Shown here: positions 18,266-26,039 of the stretch, in pieces
Numbering within the stretch: position 1 is the stretch's first letter
Layout of the letters: every line of letters begins with the position of its first letter
From: an uncultured Eubacteriales bacterium
GTDB lineage: Bacteria > Bacillota > Clostridia > Oscillospirales > Oscillospiraceae
Direction of reading: 5' to 3'
Assembly: GCA_900317375.1 (NCBI GenBank)
Contig: ONGJ01000010.1
Coordinates: forward strand, 1-43,164
Length of the DNA stretch: 43,164 bases
Translations under genes and position numbers: made by a program
The notes under the pieces: generated by a model
Database searches by the model: none
Told to the model about the DNA's origin: nothing
What the model saw: the letters and a program-made list of their open reading frames with translations, nothing else

Positions 18266-19711
18266 TTATTCTATGGTATCAAGGGCGAGCGGATCCCTGC
18301 CGCTGAGCCTCACGGTTTTGCGAAGCTCATGGAGGATGATGTCCCGGCCCGTTCGATCCTCAAACCAATTCTCCGGATGCGTATGCGGCCCATAGGCCGG
18401 AAGCCAGCGCAGATCCTCCCCGGCTAGAGCTGCTGTTTTTGCTGCCAGCAGCTTTGCTCTTGGGATATGAAATCCGCCGGTCAGGATGCCGATTCCGGAA
18501 AGCGCCTTTCCGGTTTCCGCTCTCAGCGTGCGGATGATCAGCGCAGAGAATTCCAGATTCTGTCCCGTGAACGTCGCTCTGTTTTCGAGGCTGATGTCCG
18601 ATGGGCTGACGCCGTGCTCCTTGAGCCAGGACGCCATGAATTCCGCTTCCGTCATGCTGCCGTAAGCACTGGGGTTGCCGCCGCTTACGATATACTGGAC
18701 ACCCGGATGCTGCTGACCGATCTCCCACGCGCGCCGGATCTTGTATTCGCAGAGGCGGCTGCCCAGTACCACGATAATGTCCAGCGGCTCGTCACGGTCA
18801 TCATATTCACCGAAGACAAGCCGGTTGACGGCGGGCAGATTCTCTGCCTTTTCCTCGGGGTGCTGCTCAAAACGGGCCAGCGTTCGTTCTACCTCGCGCG
18901 AAACATCATAGGCGATAAAGTCCAGCTTTTCCTCTTCCGTCGTGCCTGTTGACAGGGACAGAATGCAGTCCATTTTGGCCTCGTGCAGGCGGCTGACACA
19001 GGCAAAATACCCCGGGATATGCTTTGAGGACATGGAGCCGGCGCTGCGCTGGATATAATGGAACATGATCAGCGAGGAGGTCAGAATGCGCCCGCGGCAG
19101 CAGGAGAGATAACGGAAGTTGAACATCCGGTCCTCGCCGAAAGCCATCCCCTCGTCAAAGCGAAGATGCTTTTCCTCGAGCACGCTTCTCCGGTAAAATT
19201 TGTTGCAGCTGGAATAAACCATAAGCTGACGGATGCGCACATACTCGTCGGCGAAGGCAGACACATCGGGATAGACCCTGTCACGCACGGACCAGAGCTC
19301 CCGCACACCGGAGAGCGGGACCCGCTCGATCCCAAAGATGTACAGGTCCGTCCCTTTATCGAGCAGCGGCAGGCTGTCGGGGAGGAAGCCGTCCCGCATA
19401 CAGTCGTCGCAGTCCATAAAGGTCACATATTCGCCTGCGGCGGCATCGAGCCCGGCATTTCGCGCTGCGGAGGCCCCTTTATGCTCCCGGTACAGGATAT
19501 GAACATGATCCTGCATGCCCTCATACCGTGCCAGAAGCTCTGCCGTACCGTCGTCTGAGCCGTCGTCCGCCACAATCAGCTCACAGTCTGAAGGCAGCTG
19601 GGGCAGGATCGACTGCAGGCATTCGTCCAGGTATGCCCTGCAGTTGAAGGTGGGGATGATGATCGACAGCCGTATGCTGTCCGTGGTTTGTAAGGAATGA
19701 TTTGTTTTCAT
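18266..19711 (-). CDS. GT2 glycosyltransferase fused to a DUF218 (YdcF/SanA-like) domain
   Basis: 481 residues from the ATG at 19711; an in-frame GTG 24 bases upstream is possible, as neither has a strong ribosome site. Residues about 14-240 are a GT-A family 2 transferase: LSIIIPTFNCRAYLDECLQSIL, IVADDGSDDGT, GASAARNAGLDAAAGEYVTFMDCDD and DEGMAFGEDRMFNFRYL. Residues about 318-481 are a DUF218 domain: IVVLGSRLCEYK, YIVSGGNPSAYGSMTEAEFMASWLKEHGVSPSDISLENRA, GILTGGFHIPRAKLLA. GT2 enzymes add sugars from nucleotide-sugar donors to surface glycans; DUF218 proteins are envelope-associated and of unclear chemistry. The fusion lacks any membrane segment, so both domains should be cytosolic. The donor and acceptor are unknown. 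Confidence 0.88.
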   Translation of the reverse strand: MKTNHSLQTTDSIRLSIIIPTFNCRAYLDECLQSILPQLPSDCELIVADDGSDDGTAELLARYEGMQDHVHILYREHKGASAARNAGLDAAAGEYVTFMDCDDCMRDGFLPDSLPLLDKGTDLYIFGIERVPLSGVRELWSVRDRVYPDVSAFADEYVRIRQLMVYSSCNKFYRRSVLEEKHLRFDEGMAFGEDRMFNFRYLSCCRGRILTSSLIMFHYIQRSAGSMSSKHIPGYFACVSRLHEAKMDCILSLSTGTTEEEKLDFIAYDVSREVERTLARFEQHPEEKAENLPAVNRLVFGEYDDRDEPLDIIVVLGSRLCEYKIRRAWEIGQQHPGVQYIVSGGNPSAYGSMTEAEFMASWLKEHGVSPSDISLENRATFTGQNLEFSALIIRTLRAETGKALSGIGILTGGFHIPRAKLLAAKTAALAGEDLRWLPAYGPHTHPENWFEDRTGRDIILHELRKTVRLSGRDPLALDTIE

Positions 19712-19725
19712 ACTCAAAATCCGGC

Positions 19726-19746
19726 AAAACCGCACACTACGGTTTT
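19726..19746 (-). terminator. Intercistronic hairpin before the GT2-DUF218 gene
   Basis: Stem AAAACCG/CGGTTTT with a 7-nt loop, 15 bp upstream of the GT2 start and about 85 bp after the ATP-grasp stop. With no T-run after it, it is more likely a processing or attenuation hairpin than a full terminator. Confidence 0.35.
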
Positions 19747-19829
19747 CTCTCTAATCATGATCTGACTTCCGGCAAAGAGCCTTCTGCGTCCTTTGTCTCT
19801 GGCCGGTGGTTCTTCCCGCGCAGACGCTG

Positions 19830-20981
19830 TTACAGTATCAGAATACCCTGCATGTGGTTTTTCTCAAGGCTGCGCCCCCTGAAAAAATCGTCAATCACCT
19901 GTTCCGTCATATCCCCGAAAATCGGTGTGCAGCACGTCGTCTGGGACTCGTAATATCCCGGCGCAAAGTTGCACTCGATAAACACGGCCTTCCCGGCTTC
20001 GTCCACCATGAAATCCCAGCCGATCCACCGGAAATGCGGCAGCCTCGGGTGCATCCGCTTTACCTGCTCACGGATGTCGTCCATGCCCGGCAGCGACGCT
20101 TCGGCTTCCCTGAGCAGAGCAGGCATATCCTCCCACCGCGGGGGAAGAATGAAGGTTCCGTTATCCTTCAGATAGTCGCGCAGGACTCTCCGGGCGGGCC
20201 TGTTGTCGTCACCGATGGCAGCATAGTAGCCCTGCCTGCCGTAATGCACGATCTGGTCGCTCGCAGGGCTGACCCTGAGAAGCATGTAGGGGATATAGGT
20301 TCCTTCCTCCGTCAGCATGGACAGTGCTCTCACGGTCGTGGGGCCGCCTTCCGCGATTTTTCTGTACACAGGATGTTCGTTTACTTTCTCCTGCACAATA
20401 AAGTTCGCTCCGGCATCGTCAAGAATCTTCTCCACCTGCTTCCGCGTCAGCGCAGCGGGTGCAAGGGCTTTCACATCTTCTCCGCCGCAGGTGTAGATCG
20501 ACGGTTTGATCACAAGCCCGCCCGATTCGCGCAGGATGAGATCAACCGCTCTGTCCCGGCTGATCCTGTTCATGCTGCCGTCATAGTGCAGACCGGACAT
20601 GCAGCGGCAGATGCTGCGCGGCCTGTGAATATCCGGAAACAGGAGATCATAATAGCACTTATCCTGCGTTCCGTGCCGGAACTGCATGTTGTTGAGATAG
20701 GGGATCAGGTCGCAGAAATAGAAGTCACTCGGCACAAACAAGGGGTTGACCGCGTGATCACGCGAGCCCGCCATCTCAAACCAGTACTTTTCCGGCGCCA
20801 TCCCGTATTGCTTCCAGAAAGGCAGCAGTTCGCTTTCATACTGCGCATCATCGATGTGGAAGTCACGCGTAAGGGACTCGTAATGGAACAGATTATCCTC
20901 CCTCAGCGCCTTTCGCATATATTCTCTTTTGGCTTCCACCGCCCTGCTGATTGCCTGGCTGCTCTGGGTCTCATCGATCAT
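19830..20981 (-). CDS. Sugar-transfer-associated ATP-grasp protein
   Basis: 383 residues from the ATG at 20981, which has AGAGGG upstream; the promoter at 21057-21085 excludes longer starts. N-terminal helical part, then an ATP-grasp fold: GGLVIKPSIYTCGGEDV (ATP-binding lysine strand), NFIVQEKVNEHP, TTVRALSMLTEEGTYIPYMLLRV and the metal/ATP motif RWIGWDFMVDEAGKAVFIECNFAPG. This matches the ATP-grasp family found next to glycosyltransferases in polysaccharide loci. The usual chemistry is ATP-driven ligation through an acyl phosphate; the substrates of this family are unproven. The next gene is a glycosyltransferase, as expected. It has its own promoter with the shared palindromic box. Confidence 0.85.
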   Translation of the reverse strand: MIDETQSSQAISRAVEAKREYMRKALREDNLFHYESLTRDFHIDDAQYESELLPFWKQYGMAPEKYWFEMAGSRDHAVNPLFVPSDFYFCDLIPYLNNMQFRHGTQDKCYYDLLFPDIHRPRSICRCMSGLHYDGSMNRISRDRAVDLILRESGGLVIKPSIYTCGGEDVKALAPAALTRKQVEKILDDAGANFIVQEKVNEHPVYRKIAEGGPTTVRALSMLTEEGTYIPYMLLRVSPASDQIVHYGRQGYYAAIGDDNRPARRVLRDYLKDNGTFILPPRWEDMPALLREAEASLPGMDDIREQVKRMHPRLPHFRWIGWDFMVDEAGKAVFIECNFAPGYYESQTTCCTPIFGDMTEQVIDDFFRGRSLEKNHMQGILIL

Positions 20982-21056
20982 GGTACCATATCCCTCTTTC
21001 CCGGTTCTCTGTCGGCTCGCCCTTTGATACGGTTCCGCCGGAAAATCCGTACACTT

Positions 21057-21085
21057 ATTATGCGCAAAGCCGAACACAAAGTCAA
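21057..21085 (-). promoter_or_regulatory. Promoter of the ATP-grasp gene
   Basis: Minus strand: TTGACT (21080-21085), 17-bp spacer, CATAAT (21057-21062). The untranslated leader is about 70 nt. Same -35 and -10 hexamers as the promoter at 3317-3345. Confidence 0.75.
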
Positions 21086-21090
21086 TGGGT

Positions 21091-21107
21091 GTTTTCAGCT
21101 CGAAAAC
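21091..21107 (-). promoter_or_regulatory. Palindromic operator-like box upstream of the -35 (copy C)
   Basis: Minus-strand sense GTTTTC-N5-GAAAAC, 5 bp upstream of TTGACT. The inverted repeat extends outward to ATGGGTGTTTTC/GAAAACACCCAT (21085-21113). It could also end transcription from the SDR gene, but the spacing matches copies A and B. Confidence 0.6.
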
Positions 21108-21147
21108 ACCCATGCACTGCAGGTTTTCGCCCTTCCGGAGCGGAAGA

Positions 21148-22017
21148 TCATCTCCAGCCGCTGCCTTCAATGCCGGCGTCCTCCGGCATGCCCGGCAGAA
21201 TCAGGCCGCCGTCGACGCGAAGCGTGATGCCGGTGATATATTCTGCCTTTTCAGAACAGAGAAAGACGACGGCATTTCCGATATCTGACGGCAGCCCGCT
21301 TCTTCCCAGCGGGATCTTGGGCCCGAGGGCATCCCAGAAATCCACTTCCACCGCCTGCGGAGATTCGATGTACTCCTCTTTCCAGAAATAATCGGTCGGC
21401 TTGCCTTCCCGGATATCCAGCAGTTCCTGTTTCCCTCTGACGCGGACAGCGCCGGGCGCCACATTGTTCACGCGGATTCCGTAACCGCTGAGATCGAGGG
21501 CAAATGCTTCCGTCATTTTATTCAGCCCGGCCTTGATCCCGCAGTAAAGCCCGGCATTGGCATAGGCACGTTCCCCACGGGAAGAGGTGATGTTGATGAT
21601 GTTTCCGCGGATCCCGTTGTCGATCATGTATCTGGAGGCGTAATGCATCATCATCACATAGGCACGGAAATCCAGCCCGACCAGATAATCAAAATTGTCC
21701 TCGGTGATGTCCTGGATCGGACGCGGAATGTTGACGCCTGCATTGTTGACCAGCAGATCAAGGCCCTTCAGGTCTGCGATGGCATTGTCAAACAGCCACT
21801 TCGGCGCTTCCCGCTTGGAAAGATCAGCCGGGTAGCACCAAACCTCTGCCCCTTTTTCCCGAAGGATCGCCTCGGATGTTTCCACCGCCTTCAGCGGATC
21901 GTTCATTCCGGGATAATAGGAAAAGGCAATATCATAACCGGCTTCGGCAAGGCAGGCGGCGATCCCCCTGCCCATCCCGTATTCACCGCCGGTAATCAGG
22001 GCTTTTTTTCTGCTCAC
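21148..22017 (-). CDS. Short-chain dehydrogenase/reductase (SDR)
   Basis: 289 residues, GTG start with AAGGAG upstream. Classical SDR: cofactor loop TGGEYGMGRGIA, NNAG in DLLVNNAGVN, catalytic Ser in INITSSRGE, Tyr-x3-Lys in LYCGIKAG, and the C-terminal IRVNNVAPGAV and ITLRVDGGLILPG. It is somewhat longer than the usual 250 residues because of an insert (DIREGKPTDYFWKEEYIESPQAVEVDFWD) near the substrate lid. NAD(P)-dependent oxidation or reduction of an alcohol or sugar is expected; the substrate is unknown. It has its own consensus promoter and reads toward the ATP-grasp gene. Confidence 0.92.
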   Translation of the reverse strand: MSRKKALITGGEYGMGRGIAACLAEAGYDIAFSYYPGMNDPLKAVETSEAILREKGAEVWCYPADLSKREAPKWLFDNAIADLKGLDLLVNNAGVNIPRPIQDITEDNFDYLVGLDFRAYVMMMHYASRYMIDNGIRGNIINITSSRGERAYANAGLYCGIKAGLNKMTEAFALDLSGYGIRVNNVAPGAVRVRGKQELLDIREGKPTDYFWKEEYIESPQAVEVDFWDALGPKIPLGRSGLPSDIGNAVVFLCSEKAEYITGITLRVDGGLILPGMPEDAGIEGSGWR

Positions 22018-22078
22018 AGGCTCAGCTCCTTATGATCAGCGTTCCCGTTTACGGCATTGCTGACAGATTCTTATCTTT

Positions 22079-22107
22079 ATTATATGGCGGGAAAACAGAG
22101 TTGTCAA
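22079..22107 (-). promoter_or_regulatory. Consensus promoter of the SDR gene
   Basis: Minus strand TTGACA (22102-22107), 17-bp spacer, TATAAT (22079-22084), a perfect sigma-A promoter with a leader of about 55 nt. It is divergent from the decarboxylase promoter 60 bp away and lacks the palindromic box. Confidence 0.9.
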
Positions 22108-22164
22108 CGGCCGGATTGGCCCTGCCCCTTGCCGCATAGCACAAACGCGGACAGGCCGCCGGTA

Positions 22165-22193
22165 TTGAAGAAGGCACAGGAGTATGCTATAAT
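22165..22193 (+). promoter_or_regulatory. Promoter of the PLP-dependent decarboxylase gene
   Basis: TTGAAG (22165-22170), 17-bp spacer, TATAAT (22188-22193), 79 bp before the ATG at 22273. Confidence 0.8.
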
Positions 22194-22272
22194 GAACCCC
22201 GTTCTGAACCTGAAAACGGACGATCATAACAGAGGGGACAGAACAGGCACAGCGGAAACGGAGGGTGGGCCG

Positions 22273-23499
22273 ATGGATGAGAAAATCGAATGCAGAGAGA
22301 AAGCGGTGTGCTGTCATTCTTTGGATGAGCTGAAGACACCCTGCTTTATCATTGATACGAAAAAGCTTTGCGATCGGATAGAAGAATTCCGCAAATCGCT
22401 GCAATCCTGCTTTCAATCCCATATTCTTGCCTATTCCGTAAAGACGAATTCGCTTCCGTATCTTCTGAGTCTTGCCCGTGCACAGGGCCTGTATGCAGAA
22501 GTCGTATCGGATGATGAGTATGACCTTGCCAGAAAGATCGGCTTTCCGATCAACAGGATCATCTATAACGGGCCCATGAAAAGCAGAGAAACCTTCGTTG
22601 AGGCTGTCAGAGGCGGGGCCTGCGTAAACATTGAGACAAAAAGAGAACTGGACTGGCTTGACGATCTGGACGGGACACAGGACTGCAGCATCGGGATCCG
22701 GCTGAATATCGATCTGTGGAAACTCTGCCCGGGCAGCGCTTATGTGGGGAAAAACAGCCGCTTCGGCTTTGATGCGGAAAACGGGGAACTGCAGGATGCG
22801 CTGTCTGTCATACGCAGGAAAGGAATGCAGCTCAAAGGCATCCACCTGCACCGCACATCGACGACAAGAAGCATTGAGGTTTATGAAGTCATCTGCAGAT
22901 ATGCGGATAAAGTCATCAAGGATAACCGGCTGGATCTGTCTTATGTGGATATCGGCGGGGGTTTCTGCGAAAAAATGCCCGGGAATCCGGATTATCATGA
23001 TTATGCCTGTACAATCAAAAACAGCATGGACTGCGAAAATGTCACTGTCATTTTTGAGCCGGGGTATGCCCTGCTGGAAGAACCGATCGATTATTTGATG
23101 AGTATCATTGACAGGAAAACGGTCGGCGATGCGCGAATTCTCACCTGCGACGGTACCCGCATGGATATCGATCCCTTTTACAGAAAAGAAAACTACAGGT
23201 ACGAGATCCTTGGTGCTGCCGAAAGAAAAAAAGAACCCGTTCAGGAACTGTGCGGCTGTACCTGCATGGAAGGCGACAGGATTTTTACTGTCAGGGATGA
23301 ATCTGAGCTGTGTGTCGGTGATAGGATAAGACTGTACGGAGAAGGTGCCTATACGATGGCGCTGACGCCCAATTTCATCCGTTTCCAGCCTGCCGTATAT
23401 GCCTGTGACGGAACGCGCTATGATCTGGTGAGGAAAAAATGGGAAGCTTCAGAGATCCTGCAGAACTGCGTTTCTGTTTTCCCGCAGACGGGAGAATGA
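22273..23499 (+). CDS. PLP-dependent decarboxylase of the DAP/ornithine decarboxylase family
   Basis: 408 residues; the ATG at 22273 (GGAGGGTG upstream) is chosen because the promoter lies at 22165-22193. Fold-type III barrel: the PLP Lys57 in AYSVKTNSLPYLL, SRFGFD, KGIHLHRTSTTRS, the phosphate-binding glycine loop YVDIGGGFCEK and FEPGYALLEEP; then the C-terminal beta domain with ELCGCTCMEGDRI (active-site Cys-x-Asp region) and GAYTMALTPNFIRFQP. Substrate is a diamino or other basic amino acid in known relatives, but the sequence departs from LysA at several motifs, so biosynthetic lysA function is not assured. It faces the SDR/ATP-grasp cluster divergently and may share its pathway. Its AT-richer codons differ from the housekeeping genes. 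Confidence 0.85.
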   Translation: MDEKIECREKAVCCHSLDELKTPCFIIDTKKLCDRIEEFRKSLQSCFQSHILAYSVKTNSLPYLLSLARAQGLYAEVVSDDEYDLARKIGFPINRIIYNGPMKSRETFVEAVRGGACVNIETKRELDWLDDLDGTQDCSIGIRLNIDLWKLCPGSAYVGKNSRFGFDAENGELQDALSVIRRKGMQLKGIHLHRTSTTRSIEVYEVICRYADKVIKDNRLDLSYVDIGGGFCEKMPGNPDYHDYACTIKNSMDCENVTVIFEPGYALLEEPIDYLMSIIDRKTVGDARILTCDGTRMDIDPFYRKENYRYEILGAAERKKEPVQELCGCTCMEGDRIFTVRDESELCVGDRIRLYGEGAYTMALTPNFIRFQPAVYACDGTRYDLVRKKWEASEILQNCVSVFPQTGE

Positions 23500-23566
23500 T
23501 AAGAGAAGCCCGGTGCATAAGCGCGCGGGAAGTATCAGTCAGATGATAAAAGGACGGAGGGGGAAG

Positions 23567-25810
23567 ATGAACAGGTTATCAAAATGGCTCTGCTTTGTGC
23601 TGATTCTGTGCCTGATGAGCAGCCTGCTGCCAACGGCCCTGGCTGATCAGGGCGCGGCGGAAGAGGCGGACGTGCCCGTGGCGGCCGAAGTGATAGCACC
23701 GGCAAAAGAAGCGGCAGAGCAGCCTGAACCGGCGGGAACGGCAGCAGAGTTGCCTGAGCCGGCGGAAACGGCGGCAGAGATGCCCGAACCGGCAGATGAA
23801 GTCAGGGAAGCGGAAGCCGAAACGCCCGGGCAGGCGGCTGAAGAAGCGGCTGGGGCAGAGAACCCGGCACAGTGGACGGTGATGATCTATCTCTGCGGAA
23901 CGGATCTGGAGAGCATGGACGGCATGGCCACAACGAACCTTGAGATGATCGCCGAGACGGTGCCCGTCGACGGAGTCAACGTGCTGATTCAGACCGGCGG
24001 CACGAAGAGCTGGCAGGCGGAGGACGTCATCGGCATTGACATTGTCGTGGACAGACTCCAGCGCTGGAGCTGGGACGAAAACGGCTTTACCCTCGTGGAC
24101 GAGCAGGAGCTTGCCAGCATGGCAAAGCATACGACACTCTCGGATTTTATCCGCTGGAGCGCAGAAAATTATCCGGCTGAGCATTACATGCTGGATCTCT
24201 GGGATCACGGCGGCGGCAGCGCGAGCGGCCTGATCGTGGACGAACTGCACGAAGATGCGATGATGAGTCTGGAGGGGCTGCAGCGCGCGCTGAAAAACGG
24301 AGGGGTCCATTTCAGCCTGGTGATGATGGATGCCTGCCTGATGGCATGCCTGGAAACCGCCCAGGCAGTTGCGCCGTATGCAGACTATCTGGTGGCCTCG
24401 GAGGAAGCCCTGCCGGGACTGGGGAGCAACTATGAGGAATGGGTGCAGTGCCTGTATGATGAACCGGGCTGCGGTCCTGTCCGCCTTGGGAAAAACGTCT
24501 GCAACGCGACCCAGATCATGTATGCCGAGGGGGATGATGAAAGCTCCAACAAGGGTCTGACTTTTTCGCTGATCGACCTGAGCAAAACCGACAGCGTGGC
24601 GGATGCCTTCAACGATTACATGCAGGAGGTCGTCGGCCTGATTTCGGACCCTGCGGCTTTCGGAGACTATCTTTTTGCCGTCAGCACAACCGATCGCTAT
24701 ATGTTCCCCGAGATGTGGGATTTGTATGACATGGCCCGCAGAGGGATGAAAGGCGGCATTTCCAAAGAGACAGCACTGAAGCTGGAAAATGCCGTGGATG
24801 ACGCCGTCGTCTACAGTGTGCGCCAGGCCTATCACCCCTATTCCCACGGCCTTTCCGTCTATCTGCGCTACAGCGATGACGGCAGAGGCTGGCTGAACCG
24901 CCTGGCCCGCTGCTGCAGCAATCCGTGGCAGCTGGCCTTTCTGGATGCTGTCAACCTGAATTGGGACGCACCGGAATGGGTCTGCGACATCGTAGGCGAA
25001 ATCCCGCAGCTGAGGCCTGAACTGTACACGGTTGACTTTGACACCGAAACCGCGGAGGACCAGAGCCAGGCAATCCTGAACATCTATTCCGGCATAGACA
25101 GCGGCGGGTATATCCGCTACGAGCTTCAGCGCTATAACGAGCAGGATCAGTGCTGGTACACCCTCGGTGAGAACGAGGACGTTGACCTGATTGACGCTGC
25201 GGACGAGAAGACCAGCTTTGCAGCCCATTTTACCGGCAGGTGGCCGGCAATTGAGGGCGAATTCCTGAGCATCAGCAGCAAGGACATTGTAGGCAACAAG
25301 GTGCTGCTGCAGGCTCCCGTCAGAGTGTTCGGCGAGGAGAGCAAGCTGCGGATTCTTGCGGAGTATCCGGAGGATATGACCTTTCAGATGCCTGACAGTG
25401 CAGCGCAGGATGACGAAGCTGCGGAAGACACGGAGAACGAATATGCCGTGACCTACGAGCTGGAAGGCGTCTGGGACGGATATGATTCTTCCACGGGCCT
25501 TGTAGACCGCAACACCTGGTCCCTGGCTTCCCTGGTTGGTCTGGATTTTGACGTCTGCAGGCCGGTATACAGTGATTATCTGGATCAGGTCGGCGACATG
25601 AAGTACAGCGACCCGCTGGTCTTCGACCTGAATCTTGCCATAGAAGATTCGGTGCTTCCGGAAGGACAGTACAGACTGCGGTATACGATCAGCGATATGC
25701 TGGACAGGACCTATCATTCTGACTTTTTCTATCTGACCTGGGACGGCACACAGGCGGTCTTTGAAGACCTGGATCCCGTGTCTGCTGAGGAAGCCGGAGA
25801 GGCTGCGTGA
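23567..25810 (+). CDS. Secreted clostripain-family (C11) cysteine peptidase
   Basis: 747 residues from the ATG at 23567 (GGAGGGGG upstream). Signal peptide about 1-26 (WLCFVLILCLMSSLLPTALA). Residues about 35-105 are a low-complexity Ala/Glu/Pro linker with three 10-residue repeats. The caspase-like C11 domain begins near TVMIYLCGTDLES, with catalytic His214 in LDLWDHGGGSASG and Cys257 in MMDACLMACLETA. A roughly 300-residue C-terminal region is beta-rich and unassigned. C11 enzymes cleave after Arg or Lys and are secreted proteases of Clostridia and Bacteroides. It follows the decarboxylase gene by 67 bp with no terminator between, so co-transcription is possible. Confidence 0.92.
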   Translation: MNRLSKWLCFVLILCLMSSLLPTALADQGAAEEADVPVAAEVIAPAKEAAEQPEPAGTAAELPEPAETAAEMPEPADEVREAEAETPGQAAEEAAGAENPAQWTVMIYLCGTDLESMDGMATTNLEMIAETVPVDGVNVLIQTGGTKSWQAEDVIGIDIVVDRLQRWSWDENGFTLVDEQELASMAKHTTLSDFIRWSAENYPAEHYMLDLWDHGGGSASGLIVDELHEDAMMSLEGLQRALKNGGVHFSLVMMDACLMACLETAQAVAPYADYLVASEEALPGLGSNYEEWVQCLYDEPGCGPVRLGKNVCNATQIMYAEGDDESSNKGLTFSLIDLSKTDSVADAFNDYMQEVVGLISDPAAFGDYLFAVSTTDRYMFPEMWDLYDMARRGMKGGISKETALKLENAVDDAVVYSVRQAYHPYSHGLSVYLRYSDDGRGWLNRLARCCSNPWQLAFLDAVNLNWDAPEWVCDIVGEIPQLRPELYTVDFDTETAEDQSQAILNIYSGIDSGGYIRYELQRYNEQDQCWYTLGENEDVDLIDAADEKTSFAAHFTGRWPAIEGEFLSISSKDIVGNKVLLQAPVRVFGEESKLRILAEYPEDMTFQMPDSAAQDDEAAEDTENEYAVTYELEGVWDGYDSSTGLVDRNTWSLASLVGLDFDVCRPVYSDYLDQVGDMKYSDPLVFDLNLAIEDSVLPEGQYRLRYTISDMLDRTYHSDFFYLTWDGTQAVFEDLDPVSAEEAGEAA
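23711..23800 (+). repeat. Three 30-bp tandem repeats in the clostripain linker
   Basis: Three units of 30 bp encode AAEQPEPAGT, AAELPEPAET and AAEMPEPADE. The linker probably spaces the protease from the membrane or wall. Confidence 0.9.
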
Positions 25811-25845
25811 AAAGAAGAAAGAACAGAGACTTCCATATGCATAAG

Positions 25846-25883
25846 AAAACAGCCCGGAAAGAAAAACTTTCCGAGCTGTTTTT
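25846..25883. terminator. Bidirectional terminator between clostripain and tRNA-Leu
   Basis: Inverted repeat 25846-25861 / 25867-25882 (AAAACAGC...CGGAAAG with CTTTCCG...GCTGTTTT, one mismatch), loop AAAAA, TTTTT on the plus side and a T-run on the minus side. It ends the plus-strand peptidase and the minus-strand tRNA. Confidence 0.85.
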
Positions 25884-25885
25884 CA

Positions 25886-25970
25886 TGGTGCGAGAGATGA
25901 GACTTGAACTCACACGTCGGTTGACACACGCACCTCAAACGTGCCTGTCTACCTATTCCAGCACTCTCGC
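25886..25970 (-). tRNA. tRNA-Leu (anticodon GAG)
   Basis: 85 nt on the minus strand with encoded CCA. Acceptor stem GCGAGAG/CTCTCGC (7 bp), discriminator A, D-arm with GGAATAGGTAGAC, anticodon loop TTGAGGT giving GAG, long class II variable arm (TGTC/GACG), and T-arm GTGAG-TTCAAGT-CTCAT. It reads CUC/CUU codons. The promoter is at 25994-26022. Confidence 0.96.
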
Positions 25971-25993
25971 ATCTGCCCCTCAAGGCAAAAGCA

Positions 25994-26022
25994 ATTATAC
26001 ACAGCCCTGCTCCGCTTGTCAA
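25994..26022 (-). promoter_or_regulatory. Consensus promoter of tRNA-Leu
   Basis: Minus strand TTGACA (26017-26022), 17-bp spacer, TATAAT (25994-25999), 23 bp upstream of the mature tRNA 5' end. Confidence 0.9.
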
Positions 26023-26039
26023 GCAGGAATTTTATCGTG

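Noticed and set aside
19712-19735. GTG start eight codons upstream for the GT2-DUF218 gene
   Set aside because: It has no ribosome site and the GT2 fold does not need the extra residues; kept only as an alternative.
21085-21113. Simple Rho-independent terminator for the SDR gene
   Set aside because: Possible as a second role, but no T-run follows and its arms match the box that precedes two other promoters at the same spacing, so it was annotated as an operator-like site.
23579-25717. 712-residue open frame antisense to the clostripain gene
   Set aside because: Opposite strand of a gene with clear catalytic motifs; composition is low-complexity and unmatched to any family.
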